From NCBI GenBank assembly GCA_964017045.1, contig OZ024811.1, positions 17,010,312 to 17,074,311 on the forward strand: a stretch of 64,000 nucleotides of DNA, read 5' to 3'. The translations under genes were made by a program, and so were the position numbers. This document shows, piece after piece, positions 1-11,639 of this stretch. The notes beneath the pieces were generated by a model that worked only from the letters and a program-made list of their open reading frames with translations, was not told the origin of the DNA and did no database searches. Each line of letters begins with the position of its first letter. Positions within the stretch are counted from its first letter, which is position 1. The stretch comes from Omphiscola glabra (Eukaryota > Mollusca > Gastropoda > Lymnaeidae).

Positions 1-1785
1 CATTAAAATGGCTGCTTTGCAAATTACCAGAATTTATAATTTTTTCCCCACACCATATATTGCTCAAGTAATCCACAAACACACACACACACACACACGA
101 GGAAACTAAAATGTCTGATAGATTGCGGGGACATTTGCGTCCGTTTCCGCGTGAGAGTACTAAAGATAGTAAAACATAAACAGTGTAACTTGTATTATTT
201 TAAAGAGATAAAAAAAAACATGCTAGTCTAAACGTGTTAGAGATCAATGCAAGAGATGGGAAAGCGAGGACAGATGTTGTTAATTGCCCTATGCTCTGTT
301 GGCAGTTGAAAAAGGCAAAGCAGAAGAAGAAGGACGAAAAAAAAACACGAAGTGAACATGCAAATAGAGGGTCAAAGAAGAAAACAAGAACGTTGATTTA
401 CATCCGGAGATAGCGCATTCTACGAACCAAATCGGATCCAAATAAAAAAAATAAAAAAGTAACAATTATTTGAGCGAAAAGCGATAATAAAACACAAAGG
501 TTAATAAGCGAAATCGAACGTTGCAGATAGCCTTGTGATCGTTAAATAGGAAACGTGTGCTTTTTAAGAAGAAGAATCCAACAGTGGTTCGAACCGTTAT
601 TTGTAGGCAAGAAATCTTGAAAAGAAATTTTCATTTTTAAAAAAAAATTTTTTGCAAACACATTGAGTTTTATACAATCGCTAAATAACCAATGATTATT
701 TCATTAATTTAAAAATTTCAAAATTATTATTATTATTATTATTTAAACTTTCTTAACGGCAGAGTCCTTATTCAAATGTTTGTTTCCAATAATTCTCTGT
801 GTACATGGCTCTTATAATATTTTCGTTCAAAATATATTTGAAATATAGTAAAAAATTAACTTCTATCCATCTTCAATGATAGCAGGACTATGCTTGAAAA
901 TTGATTCACATTGTTGCCATCTTTATGCAAAAAACGGTCATTATTGTGCTAATGGTGCCTAGGGCTTTGAATAATCGGATAAAGTGATGTATATACTATG
1001 ATAATTTCCTATTGGATCTTGTCCGCCCCTATCTCAATGCACACCTTGATGCGCTCTCATTCGCTGCTTCTCACGTCGTACGCAACAGATGCACAAAAAA
1101 GAACATCTAGTTGATAAGACTTGATACCGACCTGGCACAATATTTGAATAGGAGCCCCAATCTTGACATGGACAATATTTTTACACGCGCAACGTACCTG
1201 CGTTGCCCCGGGCTATTCAAAATATTGTAACACATATTTAGGTAGTGGAGTAAAATATTAGCTGCATTATTTTTATTACTTTATGCACTCTTACTGAATT
1301 TACGTTACACATCTTAAATAAAGTCTCTACAATTTTTATTGCGTATTATTTAAAACGTATTATTCATTTTTTTTAAACGGTTGCTTATTTGTTTAAATAT
1401 CAATTCGTTTTCTTCAATGATTTATTTCAAATTTTGATAGCTTATATCGTAAAAAAAAGCAACACATAATATAATATAACACAATGAAAAATAAAAACAA
1501 TTAATTCTCCAATTATAATTTACTGTTTATTCCCTATTTTTCTTGTAGTTGTTTTTTTTTCATTTATGTATTTAAAAAAAAAAATTCATCTCGGATTGAA
1601 CATAGATCACAACAAATTGAGTCGTAGAGTAAAATTCGTGTTTTGATTCTCTTTACACTGATGACTTTGCTTGGAATGTTAGATATTCTCACGTGAAAAC
1701 AGTTTTTAAAAATGCAAACAACGACTTACGGGTACATTTTAAGTTTCTCACTCAATGAAAGTTTTTTCGAGTGTATTAATTGGTT
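1..1785. other. AT-rich intergenic DNA, no gene seen
   Basis: Holds a short CA microsatellite (about 79-98), an ATT tract near 726 and long A/T runs. I see no convincing exon on either strand. Confidence 0.6.
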
Positions 1786-1890
1786 TTTATTATTTAAAAA
1801 ATAAATACTAATTTCTATTTTTAGTGTTTAACCTATTTTTTTTTTTGTTGGTCCAATCAGTTTCTCAGACTTGTCATGGAGTCGTTCAGC

Positions 1891-4800
1891 TTATGACTCA
1901 CGGGGATCCTTGCAAACTCCTTCGTATTTTTTCTGAACTCGTTCTTCCGGTTTCTTGTTGCAGTTGGTGACCTCCAGGTGACACGGGTTTCCGTACGTCA
2001 CGTTATCTGTGCCACACAGCGGGGCCCATATAAGTGGACAGTATTTGGGGCAGATTTTGGGGATATCTCTGCACTCCCCTGGGTACTTAATTGAAATTTG
2101 GCCTTGAGTCGGCTTCTGGCAGTTGATGGCTCTGATGTAGCACTCATTGGGGTAGGTGTTTCCGTTGCTTCCACAGACAGGGATGTACGTCAAAGGACAA
2201 ATGATAACGGTGCAGTCTGACACAGTGGACGTGCATTCGCCTTTGTGCTTTATGGTGATTTTCTCTTCAGGCTTCTTGTTGCAGTTTGCTCTGTCAAGAT
2301 CACACAGGTTGGCGTACGTTTTTCCATCGCTGCCGCAGATCGGAAGCCATATTAGGGGGCAGTAGAGTGGACATTCGTCTTCTTCTATTGAGCACTGGCC
2401 AGGGTGGGCGATCTCGATGGTGTTATTCTTGCACTTTGCGGTCTCAAACGTGCACAGATTGGCGTACGTCTCGCCATCACTTCCGCAGACCGGGTCGTAG
2501 TTCAGAGGGCAGGGTCTGTCGCATTCATTGATGTTCACACACTCTCCGCTGTACCAGAAAGTGACCATGTCATCTCCTGGCCGGTCACAGTTGGAAGCCT
2601 CCAGGGAGCAGAGATTCCCGTACGTCACGTTGTCGGATCCGCAGACGGGCTTGTAGTCCTTGGGACAGGCTTTGGGACACCACAAGTCCTTGCAGGTGCC
2701 GTGGTAGGCGAGTGTTATGTTCTTCTCGGGGTTCCCGCAGTGCGCGTTCTCCAGGTCGCAGAGGTTGCCGTACGTGACGCCGTCGGTCCCGCAGACGGGG
2801 AAGTACTCCAAGGTGCACGGGCCCGGACAGGATTCGATGCGACATCGACCGTTGTGGATGACGAAGATCTGATCGTCGTCGGCTCTGCCGCAGTTGGCCA
2901 AGTTCAGCAGACACAAGTTGTTGTAGGTCATGAGGTCACTGCCGCACACAGGGAAGTATTCTCGTGTACATCGCCTGTGGCAATCCTTCGCGTAAACTGA
3001 AAACAAAGCGACTTAAATAGGATGTGTGAACATGGTATTGAGTCTTTAGGTGAGTTTCTAATTTTTTTCAAAAAATTGTAGAATGGAGTATAATTTTGTT
3101 TTTCATCTTGTATAATCGCCGCATGCTGTAAAGGTTTTAATTTTTAAAATTCTTTTTTGTCATTTAAATAATTTACAACTTGAAGAAAGGTTTGATCAGA
3201 AAGATTTGATTAAAGGATTTGATCAGAAGATTTGATCAGAAGGATTTGATGAAAGGATTTGATCAGAAGATTTGATCAGAAGATTTGATTAAAGGATTTG
3301 ATCAGAAGATTTGATCAGAAAGATTTGATTAAAGGATTTGATCAGACGATTTTATCAGAAAGATTTGATTAAAAGATTTGACCAAAAGATTTGTTAAGCT
3401 CTTAAGGCCATAGATTTAAATTAAAACATAAACTGTGGAAATAGACAAATCAAATTTTAAAAAAACATTTTTATCTAAAAATATCACAAGGGACTAAAGC
3501 TATGTTCAGTAAACTATGATAAATATGCTCACGGCAATTAATAAGGCAATGTATTTATCATTAATTATGTTTCGTACATTTCCATAAAAATTTAAATTAA
3601 GAATATTTCAGAAAATAATATTTATACATTTATTTTAATGGATGAGCGAATTGTAACAAAATGTATTGACACTCCAGGCTATTTATATCTGCTACATAGC
3701 GTCTCATCATTAAACTGATATAGTTACATTTCAACATGCCTCTCTACAAATATCTAAGCCAACTGTATGCCTAGAATATCTCTCCTTACATGCAATTTCC
3801 AGTCTGTTAACTTCCGAAAGAAACACTAATGGTTTAAAAAAAATATTTAACAACAAATACAAACATAATTATTATATTTAAAAAAAAAAACTTTTTAAAT
3901 AACAAAACAAAGATTAGCAAAAGGCGAAACAATAAACATTTATTCAAACGGGTTTTCATTTGTAAGAACGGAAAACGTCACATCGCATTACGCAATGTTA
4001 TTATTTTTAGACAATGCTTTCGTATAGCATAGCTTCTAACAATGTATCTCCGTATACATACGGCCGTAACAATTTGTTAGCAAGATCTTTCGTAAATTAA
4101 AAGTTGTAAAAACACGCTTTCGTCTCTGCTTTGTCTCACGTTAATGGTGAAGTACCGAACAGCTGTTGAGGGACTGGTCAAACGGAATACCAAGATGATT
4201 TTTTGTTGTATTAATATCTTGAAAGATTGGCCAAGCTGTGCCCCCGGATGTTCTATTAACAGATTTCTTGATAAGATTGGCCAAGCTGTATACCCGGATG
4301 TTCCATTAACAGATTTCTTGATAAGATTGGCCAAGCTATACACCCCGATGTTCTATTAACATATTTTTTTATAAGATGTGCCAAGCTGTACGCCCGGATG
4401 TTCTATTAACAGATTTTTTTATAAGATTGGCCAAGCTGTACGCCCCGATGTTCTATTAACAGATTTCTTGATAAGATTTGGCCAAGCTGTGCGCCCGGAT
4501 GTTCTATTAACAGATTTCCTGATAAGATTGGCCAAGCTGTACGCCCCGATGTTCTATTAACAGATGTCCTCCATTAAACGATAAACCCCGTGTAACTGAT
4601 TTTTATAGAACTGCTTGCGAAGAATTGCCGAAAGGCAATTGGTTTGACTAAGCTGTATCTGCAAAAAGGCATTGACCTGACTAATCTTGATCTACCAACA
4701 GACACGTGACTTCGCTAATCTTGATCTACCAAAAGACAATTGACTTAGCTAAGCTTGATCTGCCAAAAGACAATTGACTTAGCTAAGCTTGATCTGCCAA

Positions 4801-5242
4801 AAGACAATTGACTTAGCTAAGCTTGATCTGCCAAAAGACAATTGACTTCGCTAAGCTTGATCTGCCAACAGGCAATTGACTTGACTAAGCTTGATAGGGG
4901 TGTTAGTACCCAAATTAAAATGTGTCCTGTCACAAGACTAGTGGAAATAATACTGTCCTTCCTCAGTGACGTGGACTGTAGGTTACTATTTCATCTGCGC
5001 AGCCTCTTGGACATTTCTAGTAAACTGCGAAAGACATTTTACTTGTCAAATGATACAATACAAATGACAGAAAAGCCAGCTTAGGTATGGGATAATTATT
5101 ACTTTTACCATAGAAAAGTTCGTTGGTTTGTTTTGTTGTTTTAAATTAACATTGACTTACCCACCGCCACTAATGTGCATAGAGCCAAGTATTTGAACAA
5201 AGCCATGTTTAGAAATAAATTTTCTTGTCACCAACGAACAAT
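1891..5242 (-). CDS. Seven-domain Kazal-type serine protease inhibitor, secreted, two coding exons
   Basis: Model: coding join of 5161-5206 (exon 1, 46 nt) and 1891-2996 (exon 2), 383 aa. Exon 1 starts at ATG 5204-5206 and encodes a signal peptide (MALFKYLALCTLVAVVYA, last three residues completed by exon 2); its donor is GTAAGT. Exon 2 follows a pyrimidine-rich acceptor ending TTTTCAG and holds seven Kazal domains, each with pattern C-x3-C-x7-C-x10-C-x6-C-x(n)-C (domain six has x4 first) and the VCGSDG.TY core. By family knowledge the second residue after Cys2 is P1, giving R, L, K, L, L, L, L: two trypsin-directed and five leucine (chymotrypsin/elastase/subtilisin-like) sites. A second strong acceptor at 5243-5244 suggests a non-coding upstream exon. 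An AATAAA lies at 1786-1791 on the minus strand. The role as an extracellular tight-binding inhibitor is inferred from the family; the exon structure is read directly. Confidence 0.9.
3180..3395. repeat. AT-rich minisatellite, about 14-bp unit (GATTTGATCAGAA)
   Basis: Roughly fifteen imperfect copies of a GATTTGATCAGAAG / GATTTGATTAAAG motif. It sits in the single intron (2997-5160) of the seven-Kazal gene. Confidence 0.9.
4200..4570. repeat. 50-bp minisatellite in Kazal intron
   Basis: About seven copies, spaced 50 bp (for example 4261 to 4311), of a unit containing GATTGGCCAAGCTGT and TTCTATTAACAGATTTC. Short frames across it (4077-4560, both strands) are repeat translations and not genes. 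Confidence 0.92.
4650..4895. repeat. 34-bp minisatellite in Kazal intron
   Basis: About seven copies of a 34-bp unit containing CTTGATCTGCCAAAAGACAA and TTGACTTAGCTAAG, located between the 50-bp array and exon 1 of the same gene. Copies become less perfect toward both ends. Confidence 0.92.
5161..5206 (-). CDS. Signal-peptide exon 1 of the seven-Kazal gene
   Basis: Too short to be seen as an open reading frame. On the minus strand an ATG in good context is followed by a hydrophobic stretch and, after 46 nt, by a GTAAGT donor. The phase (one base left over) joins exactly to the TTTACGCG start of exon 2 and makes a Val-Tyr-Ala signal cleavage site. The same 46-nt, phase-1 design recurs at 15824-15869. 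Confidence 0.9.
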
Positions 5243-5559
5243 CTGAAGAAGGGAAAAAAAAAGAATTGGGATGTTTTAGCGTTTAATTTTTAAGTTAGAG
5301 AAATCAGTAATTATGAGCTTAGCTTGAGAAGATGTAGTCATTTAGCCCTGATTAGCAGAATAATTAAAAACAAAAAGAGGTCTCCCTCTGGTTGTAATAA
5401 AGATGTCTGCTTTCCTTGTATAAAGTCGAAACAAAATAAGCCATTGGCTTTAACCGTATATGATATGTAGGTTGCAATCTGGTGAAACACACAAACACAA
5501 GTCAAATGGGGGCAATTAAAAATAATCACCCAAAAAAACCGAACAAAAAAAAACATATA

Positions 5560-5584
5560 TATATATGTTTATATATGTGTATAT

Positions 5585-5622
<38 letters not shown>
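5560..5622. repeat. TA microsatellite
   Basis: Alternating TA with a few interruptions, about 60 bp. Confidence 0.9.
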
Positions 5623-5916
5623 CAATATATACATGCATACACCGCACCCGCGAAGCAATTATTGCACTCAAATATTCTGACACATTAGAAATATGACATA
5701 CAGAGCTTTATATCTTTTCCCATCTTACATGAATAACTCAACATCAATAGTTATTTTCCATAAATAAAATATGATTACTAAACATGTCAACATAACCATG
5801 GTGCGATTTTTAAACGCGTGTCCTTGTCCTCCAAACATTACAGTTTATGTAACGCTGTCAAAAATGTATTTTCTTTTAAAGAATTTGTTTTCTTGTTAGT
5901 CAGTCGGAAGTCGACC

Positions 5917-6045
5917 ATGACGACTCTAATCTTCAGATTTGTGCTAGTTCTGTCTGTGGGTGCGCAGATGGCCGATGAGGCCGATTCTGGCACGAAATTT
6001 TCTTGTGCACTCGGTGCAGGGGATGGTTTGAAGAATATGATTTAA
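5917..6045 (+). CDS. Possible short secreted peptide or first coding exon
   Basis: ATG at 5917 (context GACCATGA) opens 42 codons to a TAA. The N-terminus MTTLIFRFVLVLSVGA is signal-peptide-like and is followed by an acidic, hydrophilic stretch with one Cys. No homologue is recognised and no downstream exon is identified. It could be a lone first exon, a small peptide gene, or chance. Nothing in the flanks decides between these. Confidence 0.25.
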   Translation: MTTLIFRFVLVLSVGAQMADEADSGTKFSCALGAGDGLKNMI

Positions 6046-6695
6046 GCGTATACCCCTAATGAAGATTAATGAGTAATCGTGTAATTCTTTTGTTAAATAA
6101 TTTGTTTTATGTTATTCATTCGATTACATTTATAGGTAATGTTTGCAACCACAACAAGTTGAATAGGTCCAAATTGGACATTTTCAAAGTAGAAAACAAA
6201 ATACGACCAACTCACCAACCTCGTGTTGCGATAAACGTTTCGAAGAGACGCGAGCCTGGCCACGTCTTAAGGGGAGTATCGCACAAGTGTTGCACATCGG
6301 CTACATAAATATAAGAAGTCGGTGGACGGGGGCAAGTCAATCAGCCTGGTTTATGGGACAGGCCAGCGCTGATCATTTACGCCGAGGCCAATTTACAGAC
6401 TTAATTAAATTAAAAGTTCAAGGGTTCACAAAATCTTATAAACTTCTTATATTAGTGGATTTTACTTTTATATATATTATATTTAAAATACATTTTTTTA
6501 GCTAAAGCAAAGTTTAAAGAACAATCAACAAAAGGAGGAAAGAAAAATAAATTTCCTATTAGTGGTAAATCTTTTCTATGAAAAAAAGAAAACAACGGCA
6601 ACAATTTAAAAAAAATTAAGATGAGTGATGTCACTGTAATTCTTTAAAAATTATTTAACTTTCTGTATCAAAACTATATGATAAAGGCTTACATG

Positions 6696-7776
6696 CAGGG
6701 CCGGATTAACCATTTGGCAAATAAGGCACGTGCCTTGGGCACCAAGCGTTTGAAGGCACCACAAGTCCTCAAGAAATATTTTGTTTGGAACAAATTTAAG
6801 TCCAGAAACAACTGAAAACTGAACAAGTGCTATGAAAATGAAGAAATACATTATAATAAAAATTCACATTCAAGTTTGGTACAATCTTGAATGCTTCAAA
6901 ATGAAGCGCATAAAAAATAAAAAAAACTCCTGGTAAATGGTAATGAGTCAAATGCGGACTCACTCGGCTTGTAAATAAATAATGCGGTCGTATTCGAATT
7001 GTAAAAATTTTTGGGAAGATTTATAAAAAAATGTAAACCATTTTTATATTTTCAATAAATAATATTCAAATAATAACATTAATTAATTAATTCGACCAAG
7101 AACCCCTTAGTAATAGACACAGAATATTTTGAGAAAGATTTAAGCTAAATTTAGAGTTGGCATAGCAAGATTTTAACTGCAAGTAAATGTATATTTTTTA
7201 CAAGTAACTTTTGTATGTATGGATCTATTTATTATTTTAAAAATGTAATTTTTTGTAATCTGGCTAGAAATTATACAATTAACTGCTATATTTTGGCATA
7301 TTTTTAACATTAATGGTTACTAACAGTTGAAATGTACAAAAAATCCAAATAGATCAACAATGAAACAAGAAAGGCTCGATTCCTTATCTCTGCGTTTGGT
7401 CGAGGCAGATGTGTTGCGCAAAATTAACTTTGACGATATACTCAAAAACTTTGCTAGATGTAAACCTAGAAAAAAAAACTTTATGTAAATGTAAATGACA
7501 ATATCTTTTTGATTTTTTCATCTAATAAAAAATAAAGTATTTTCGTCTATTTCAAAATTTATTAACTATTAATTTTAAAACATAAATACTTTATTGTAGG
7601 TTTTTATATAAGTGATAGTAATACAAAATACAAACATATTTGTTAACAACTGTTTTCTTTGCATAATATTGAACATACCAGCTGTCACGGTCAGTGAAAG
7701 ATCAGGGGCCCCGGGCAGAAGGGGGCACCCATGTGGGTTTGTGCCTTGGGCACTAAAATGGCTTAATCCGGCCCTG
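6696..7776 (+). mobile_element. hAT-type DNA transposon deletion derivative with transposase C-terminus
   Basis: Terminal inverted repeats begin CAGGGCCGGATTAA and end with its complement. The 8-bp sequence CTTACATG is duplicated exactly on both sides (6688-6695 and 7777-7784), the hallmark of hAT insertion. Inside, 7363-7488 on the plus strand reads as a transposase tail containing LDSLSL, EADVLRKINFDDIL and NFA, which matches the end of the hAT C-terminal dimerisation domain as I know it from ZMYM1-like transposases. The rest of the transposase is missing, so the 1081-bp element is non-autonomous. Confidence 0.9.
7363..7488 (+). pseudogene. hAT transposase C-terminal remnant
   Basis: Forty-one codons to TAA 7486-7488 inside the hAT element. 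The core RLDSLSLRLVEAD...KINFDDILKNFA corresponds to the last conserved helices of hAT dimerisation domains. No start codon or upstream catalytic domain survives. Confidence 0.75.
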
Positions 7777-7984
7777 CTTACATGAAGATTCAATACATAA
7801 AGGTATCATCAAACAAATGTTGCATGGTTTAAACTTTAAACACATGAGACTAACAAGTTTATGTTTTTAAAAAAAAAGAACAATTCAAATAATGTTTTCC
7901 CTCCGTATTGTGCAGTTTAAGAGGTAGCATTAATTATTTCGTATTTGATGTGATGATATGAAATAATTTCTTTTTTTTTATCGT

Positions 7985-8300
7985 CAATATTAACTCCGCG
8001 TTTGTTCGTGCCTGGCTGGCGTACATAATGTTCGGACGACTAACTGACCCACTTCGCGTCAACCTATCGAGCTGAAACGTGGCACATATACTCGTTGTCG
8101 ATGTCAACACACTCTATCGAGTTGTAGGTGTAACAGCAGGTGGGTCTGGAACATATTAATATAAGTCAGAGGCGTTAAAATAATGTGCGGTTGCGCGTCT
8201 TGAAAAAAAAAAGGGGGGGGGGGAGGAGAATTAATGGGGATTCTTATAAAAGGCGTTAGTTATTTTCATGTTTTTGTCAAATTTTCAGCCCCGCCCCCTA
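7985..8300. repeat. Dispersed repeat related to 39345-39790
   Basis: Shares with 39345-39790, in the same orientation, blocks such as TCGGACG...GACCCACTT, AACCTATCGA.CTGA, GGTGGGTC, ATATTAATATA.GTC and GATTCTTATAAA.GCGTTA. The class is not recognised, and no coding sequence is visible in either copy. Confidence 0.65.
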
Positions 8301-9249
8301 TTGCTCGATATAACAATTTTAAAGAAATGATTTGTTTTTTTTAGGGACCATTTAATTTTGTCTTTATTATAAACTCATCGTGGATGATCCTTATATAAGC
8401 CGCTACATCTTATGCTAAATAACAATACTTTTAATAGTATGCTATTCAAAGCGTACTTCTTTTAACTTGAAGACTAATTCAGTACTGAGAATATTCCACT
8501 AAGATCAGCTATACTTTGTTTCCTTTGAAGGCTTTGTATAAGGTGGAGGTATGGCTTCAGAGGTTCTAGCTCATGAAAATGCATTTAATAGAATACAAAA
8601 TTTGAGCAATGTCATATTTGAAAAAAAAAAAAAAACTTCATAAATATGAATAAAATTTGGTGAACTATATTTTTTAATATCATTTTAAAATAGTGCAAAT
8701 TTTTTATTAAAAAATTCTTTGGGAAACAATTTAAGATGTGAGAATTTGACCTTTTTTTTTTTTTTTTTTTTTATTTATTTTTATTAATTCTTGAAAAACA
8801 TTTTGTTTCAAGATTATTTATTGATGCAATTTTATCCTATCGATTGCCTCAAGATTATAATATTTTTAAAAACTTGCTATTTTTTTAAAAATAATAGAAA
8901 TCTGTAAATGATGTAAAGTTTAAAGAAATCTGCTTATCATTTTATACAAAAAAGTAAAACTCACCTATTTGAGGACCACCGCTTTAAGGGGGAAATGGGT
9001 AAGTGGAAATGCGCCGTCGATTTCAGTAGTGAAAGTTCAATATCCGAAAATTGAGGGCTCAGCTGTTTTCTCAAACAACACCGCGTTGAGAATTATAGCA
9101 GGACTTCGAAAGCCTTGGCCCAGTTTAAGATAGTAAGCAATTTTTAAACTTCGGGGATTCTCATACAACATAGGTGGTGAAATAGTGTTGCAGAAATATA
9201 TAAAAATAACATATATCAGAGGGAAGGAAACGTTTTAAAAAGTATATTT

Positions 9250-9640
9250 TAATTACTTTTTTTTTTTAAAGAGAAAGAGAAAGAAATTAAGAACGATAAA
9301 GAAATATAGAAGGGAAAAGGAAATATAGGACGGGAAAGAAATATAGAAAGAAAAAGATATATTGAAAGAGAACAAATATCGAACGAGAAAGAAAGAGGAA
9401 AGAAAAAGAAATATAGAAAGAAAAAGAAATAAAGAAAGAGAAAGAAATATGGACCGAGAGAGGTAGAAGGAAAGGAAATATACAAAGAGAAAGAAAGATG
9501 GAAAGAAAGATAGAAGAAAAGGAAATATAGAAAGAGAAAAGAATAGTTAAATGAAGAGAAATATGGAACGAGAACGATAGAAGAAAAAGAAATAAAGAAC
9601 GAGAAAGAAGAAAAGGGGCCATGTAGAAGAGAGAACATAT
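9250..9640. repeat. Purine-rich (AGAAA/GAAAT) tract
   Basis: About 390 bp of nearly pure purine on the plus strand with a loose 10-bp AGAAAGAAAT theme. The two long Phe/Ser/Leu-rich minus-strand frames are its translation. Such tracts can adopt triplex (H-DNA) structure. Confidence 0.85.
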
Positions 9641-9774
9641 TTTTCCTTGTGCAGAGTGATTTTAAAGCGATTTATAAACATAAGGGCACATATAATTAAA
9701 CACATTTACATACACGCAGATGTAGAGAGTGTGAGTGGGTGTCTTGAGTTTCGTGTTTTAGGTACGCGTGAATT

Positions 9775-9915
9775 GAAAGGAGATAGACGAGACTTAGAGA
9801 CAGAGACACGACGAGACAGAGAGATGACGAAACTGAGAGACGACGAGACAAAGAGACGACGAGAAAGAGAGACGACGAGACAGAGAGACAACGAGGCAGA
9901 GACGACGCAATTAGA
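9775..9915. repeat. GAGACGACGAGACAGA-type minisatellite
   Basis: Degenerate copies of GAGACGACGAGACAGA and variants, purine-rich on the plus strand. Charged reading frames here are repeat artefacts. Confidence 0.85.
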
Positions 9916-10710
9916 AACGTGAATTTGCCCTGTAACTATGTTCACCATGCGTCTCCAATGCGGGACACCCGTTTGATCCGTTTGAGATTTAGTTATCTTA
10001 AAAGCTTCATCCCATTTAAGGATGGTGGGGTAGTTTTTAAATATCTCTTATCGAACGCTACTTGTTGGGAGAATTGTTTTTTATTATATCATTTCAAATA
10101 TAGCGTGGTCGCCATATTGGCTTCTTGTCGCCGTGCAAGAGATCACCGCAGCATTGCATCTACATTGAGGTTTTTTTTTCCTCCCTCTGAAGCGGGATTC
10201 CAAGGACACCGCCTAATACCCTTTCGGAAGAACACGCCGTGGTTTAGCATCTACAGGACCGCGTGTTGATAGGCCTCTCAGCCCGCGACACATCGCTGGG
10301 AAGTCCATATATAACAATGACAATGGAGAGGCTACTACACACTAATGCTGTGACATCCGCTTTTGTTCCTGTCCCGATAAGCCACGAAGAAGTGGACATG
10401 GGGAACCCGACTTCCAACAATGAAGTGTCCTCGTACATTCATGGATCAAGCCAGATCATTTTATATTGAAAAAGTTAAGTCTTACCGTTTGACCATATAA
10501 AATTCTGTTACATGGCGTCGACTATTATAATACATGAGAGGCAGTACGGTAGGCCAATGTCCATAGTCCATAGAACATAGATATAACGTACATACAAAGG
10601 AATCTCATATCATTCACTGATATAACTTATATGAAGTGTTGTATAGCCCATATAAATAGATAATCTCATTTTATTTCATGAAATTTTGTGATGTATTTCT
10701 TTGTTATATG

Positions 10711-10712
<2 letters not shown>

Positions 10713-10783
<71 letters not shown>
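10713..10783. repeat. TA dinucleotide microsatellite
   Basis: About 35 uninterrupted TA units. It explains the Tyr-Ile run in the minus-strand frame at 10676-11095. Confidence 0.97.
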
Positions 10784-10786
<3 letters not shown>

Positions 10787-11639
10787 GAATATTATTATAA
10801 TTATTTCCATTGGTGTGTGAACTGAATCAAATATAACACAGCTAGACACAAGCCGGTGATAAACGCAAAAGAGAGTTATCCACACACACAGCTGCCAATA
10901 TAGAAGTTTTTTCAACACAACCACCTGCTCAATTATGTTGTGTGAAATATGACAGGTATTGATGCAAGAATTACACTCTTTTACTTCATCAATTGAATTT
11001 GTGTATACCATGAAGATATTCTTTTTTTTAAAATTTGATTCGCGGGAAAATGATGTCGAAGATTTTTTAAAAAAGTGTAATACTTTTCTTTGCATGAGCT
11101 CAGAGGTTTCGTTCTTGTCTTCTGTGATCTCGTGGCCAGCGTTCTTACTTTCAATGGTCTCAGAATGTGCATTTTTTTACTGCCGTAAGATCCGATTGTA
11201 AATGCCTTGCCCTGCACTAGAATTCAAACTTGGAAAGATTAAGTTTGTTGTTCTATTAATTTTCTATTTTTAAAAATAACATTTTGCTTCATTTTATTTC
11301 CTCCATGAAAGTTTAGCTTTTTCGGTTTGTTTGTTTTTTTTTGCCTGTTTCCGCTTTCTCCTTCTATTTGTATCTGACAATAATTCTGCTCTGCTGATAT
11401 GTTACTGTGTTACCTTTTTTATGCCTCAGAAAGTGTCAGCAATTTTATTTCATCCTATTTCTACCACTCGAACTTTTATGTTGATACAAAATAACATAAC
11501 GCTGCAAAAATATTTTACAAACCATCACGAAAAACTAAAAAACAGGATACATACCATTATTGAACAAATCTGCGTACATTTGTGTCACGAATAATTTTTA
11601 GACTTGATTTGCTATTACGTTACATTATTCTTACAAAGA

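Noticed and set aside
2156..3000. Plus-strand frames opposite the Kazal exon
   Set aside because: Antisense shadows of the seven-domain Kazal coding exon. The minus strand carries the cysteine pattern.
10317..10469. Plus-strand frame with SHEEVDMGNPTSNNEVSSY
   Set aside because: Looks coding-like in composition, but no family, start context or splice partner is recognised; left unresolved.
10676..11175. Minus-strand frame including SETIESKNAGHEITEDK
   Set aside because: The upstream part is hydrophilic and could be an exon, but the acceptor is poor and the rest runs into a TA microsatellite.
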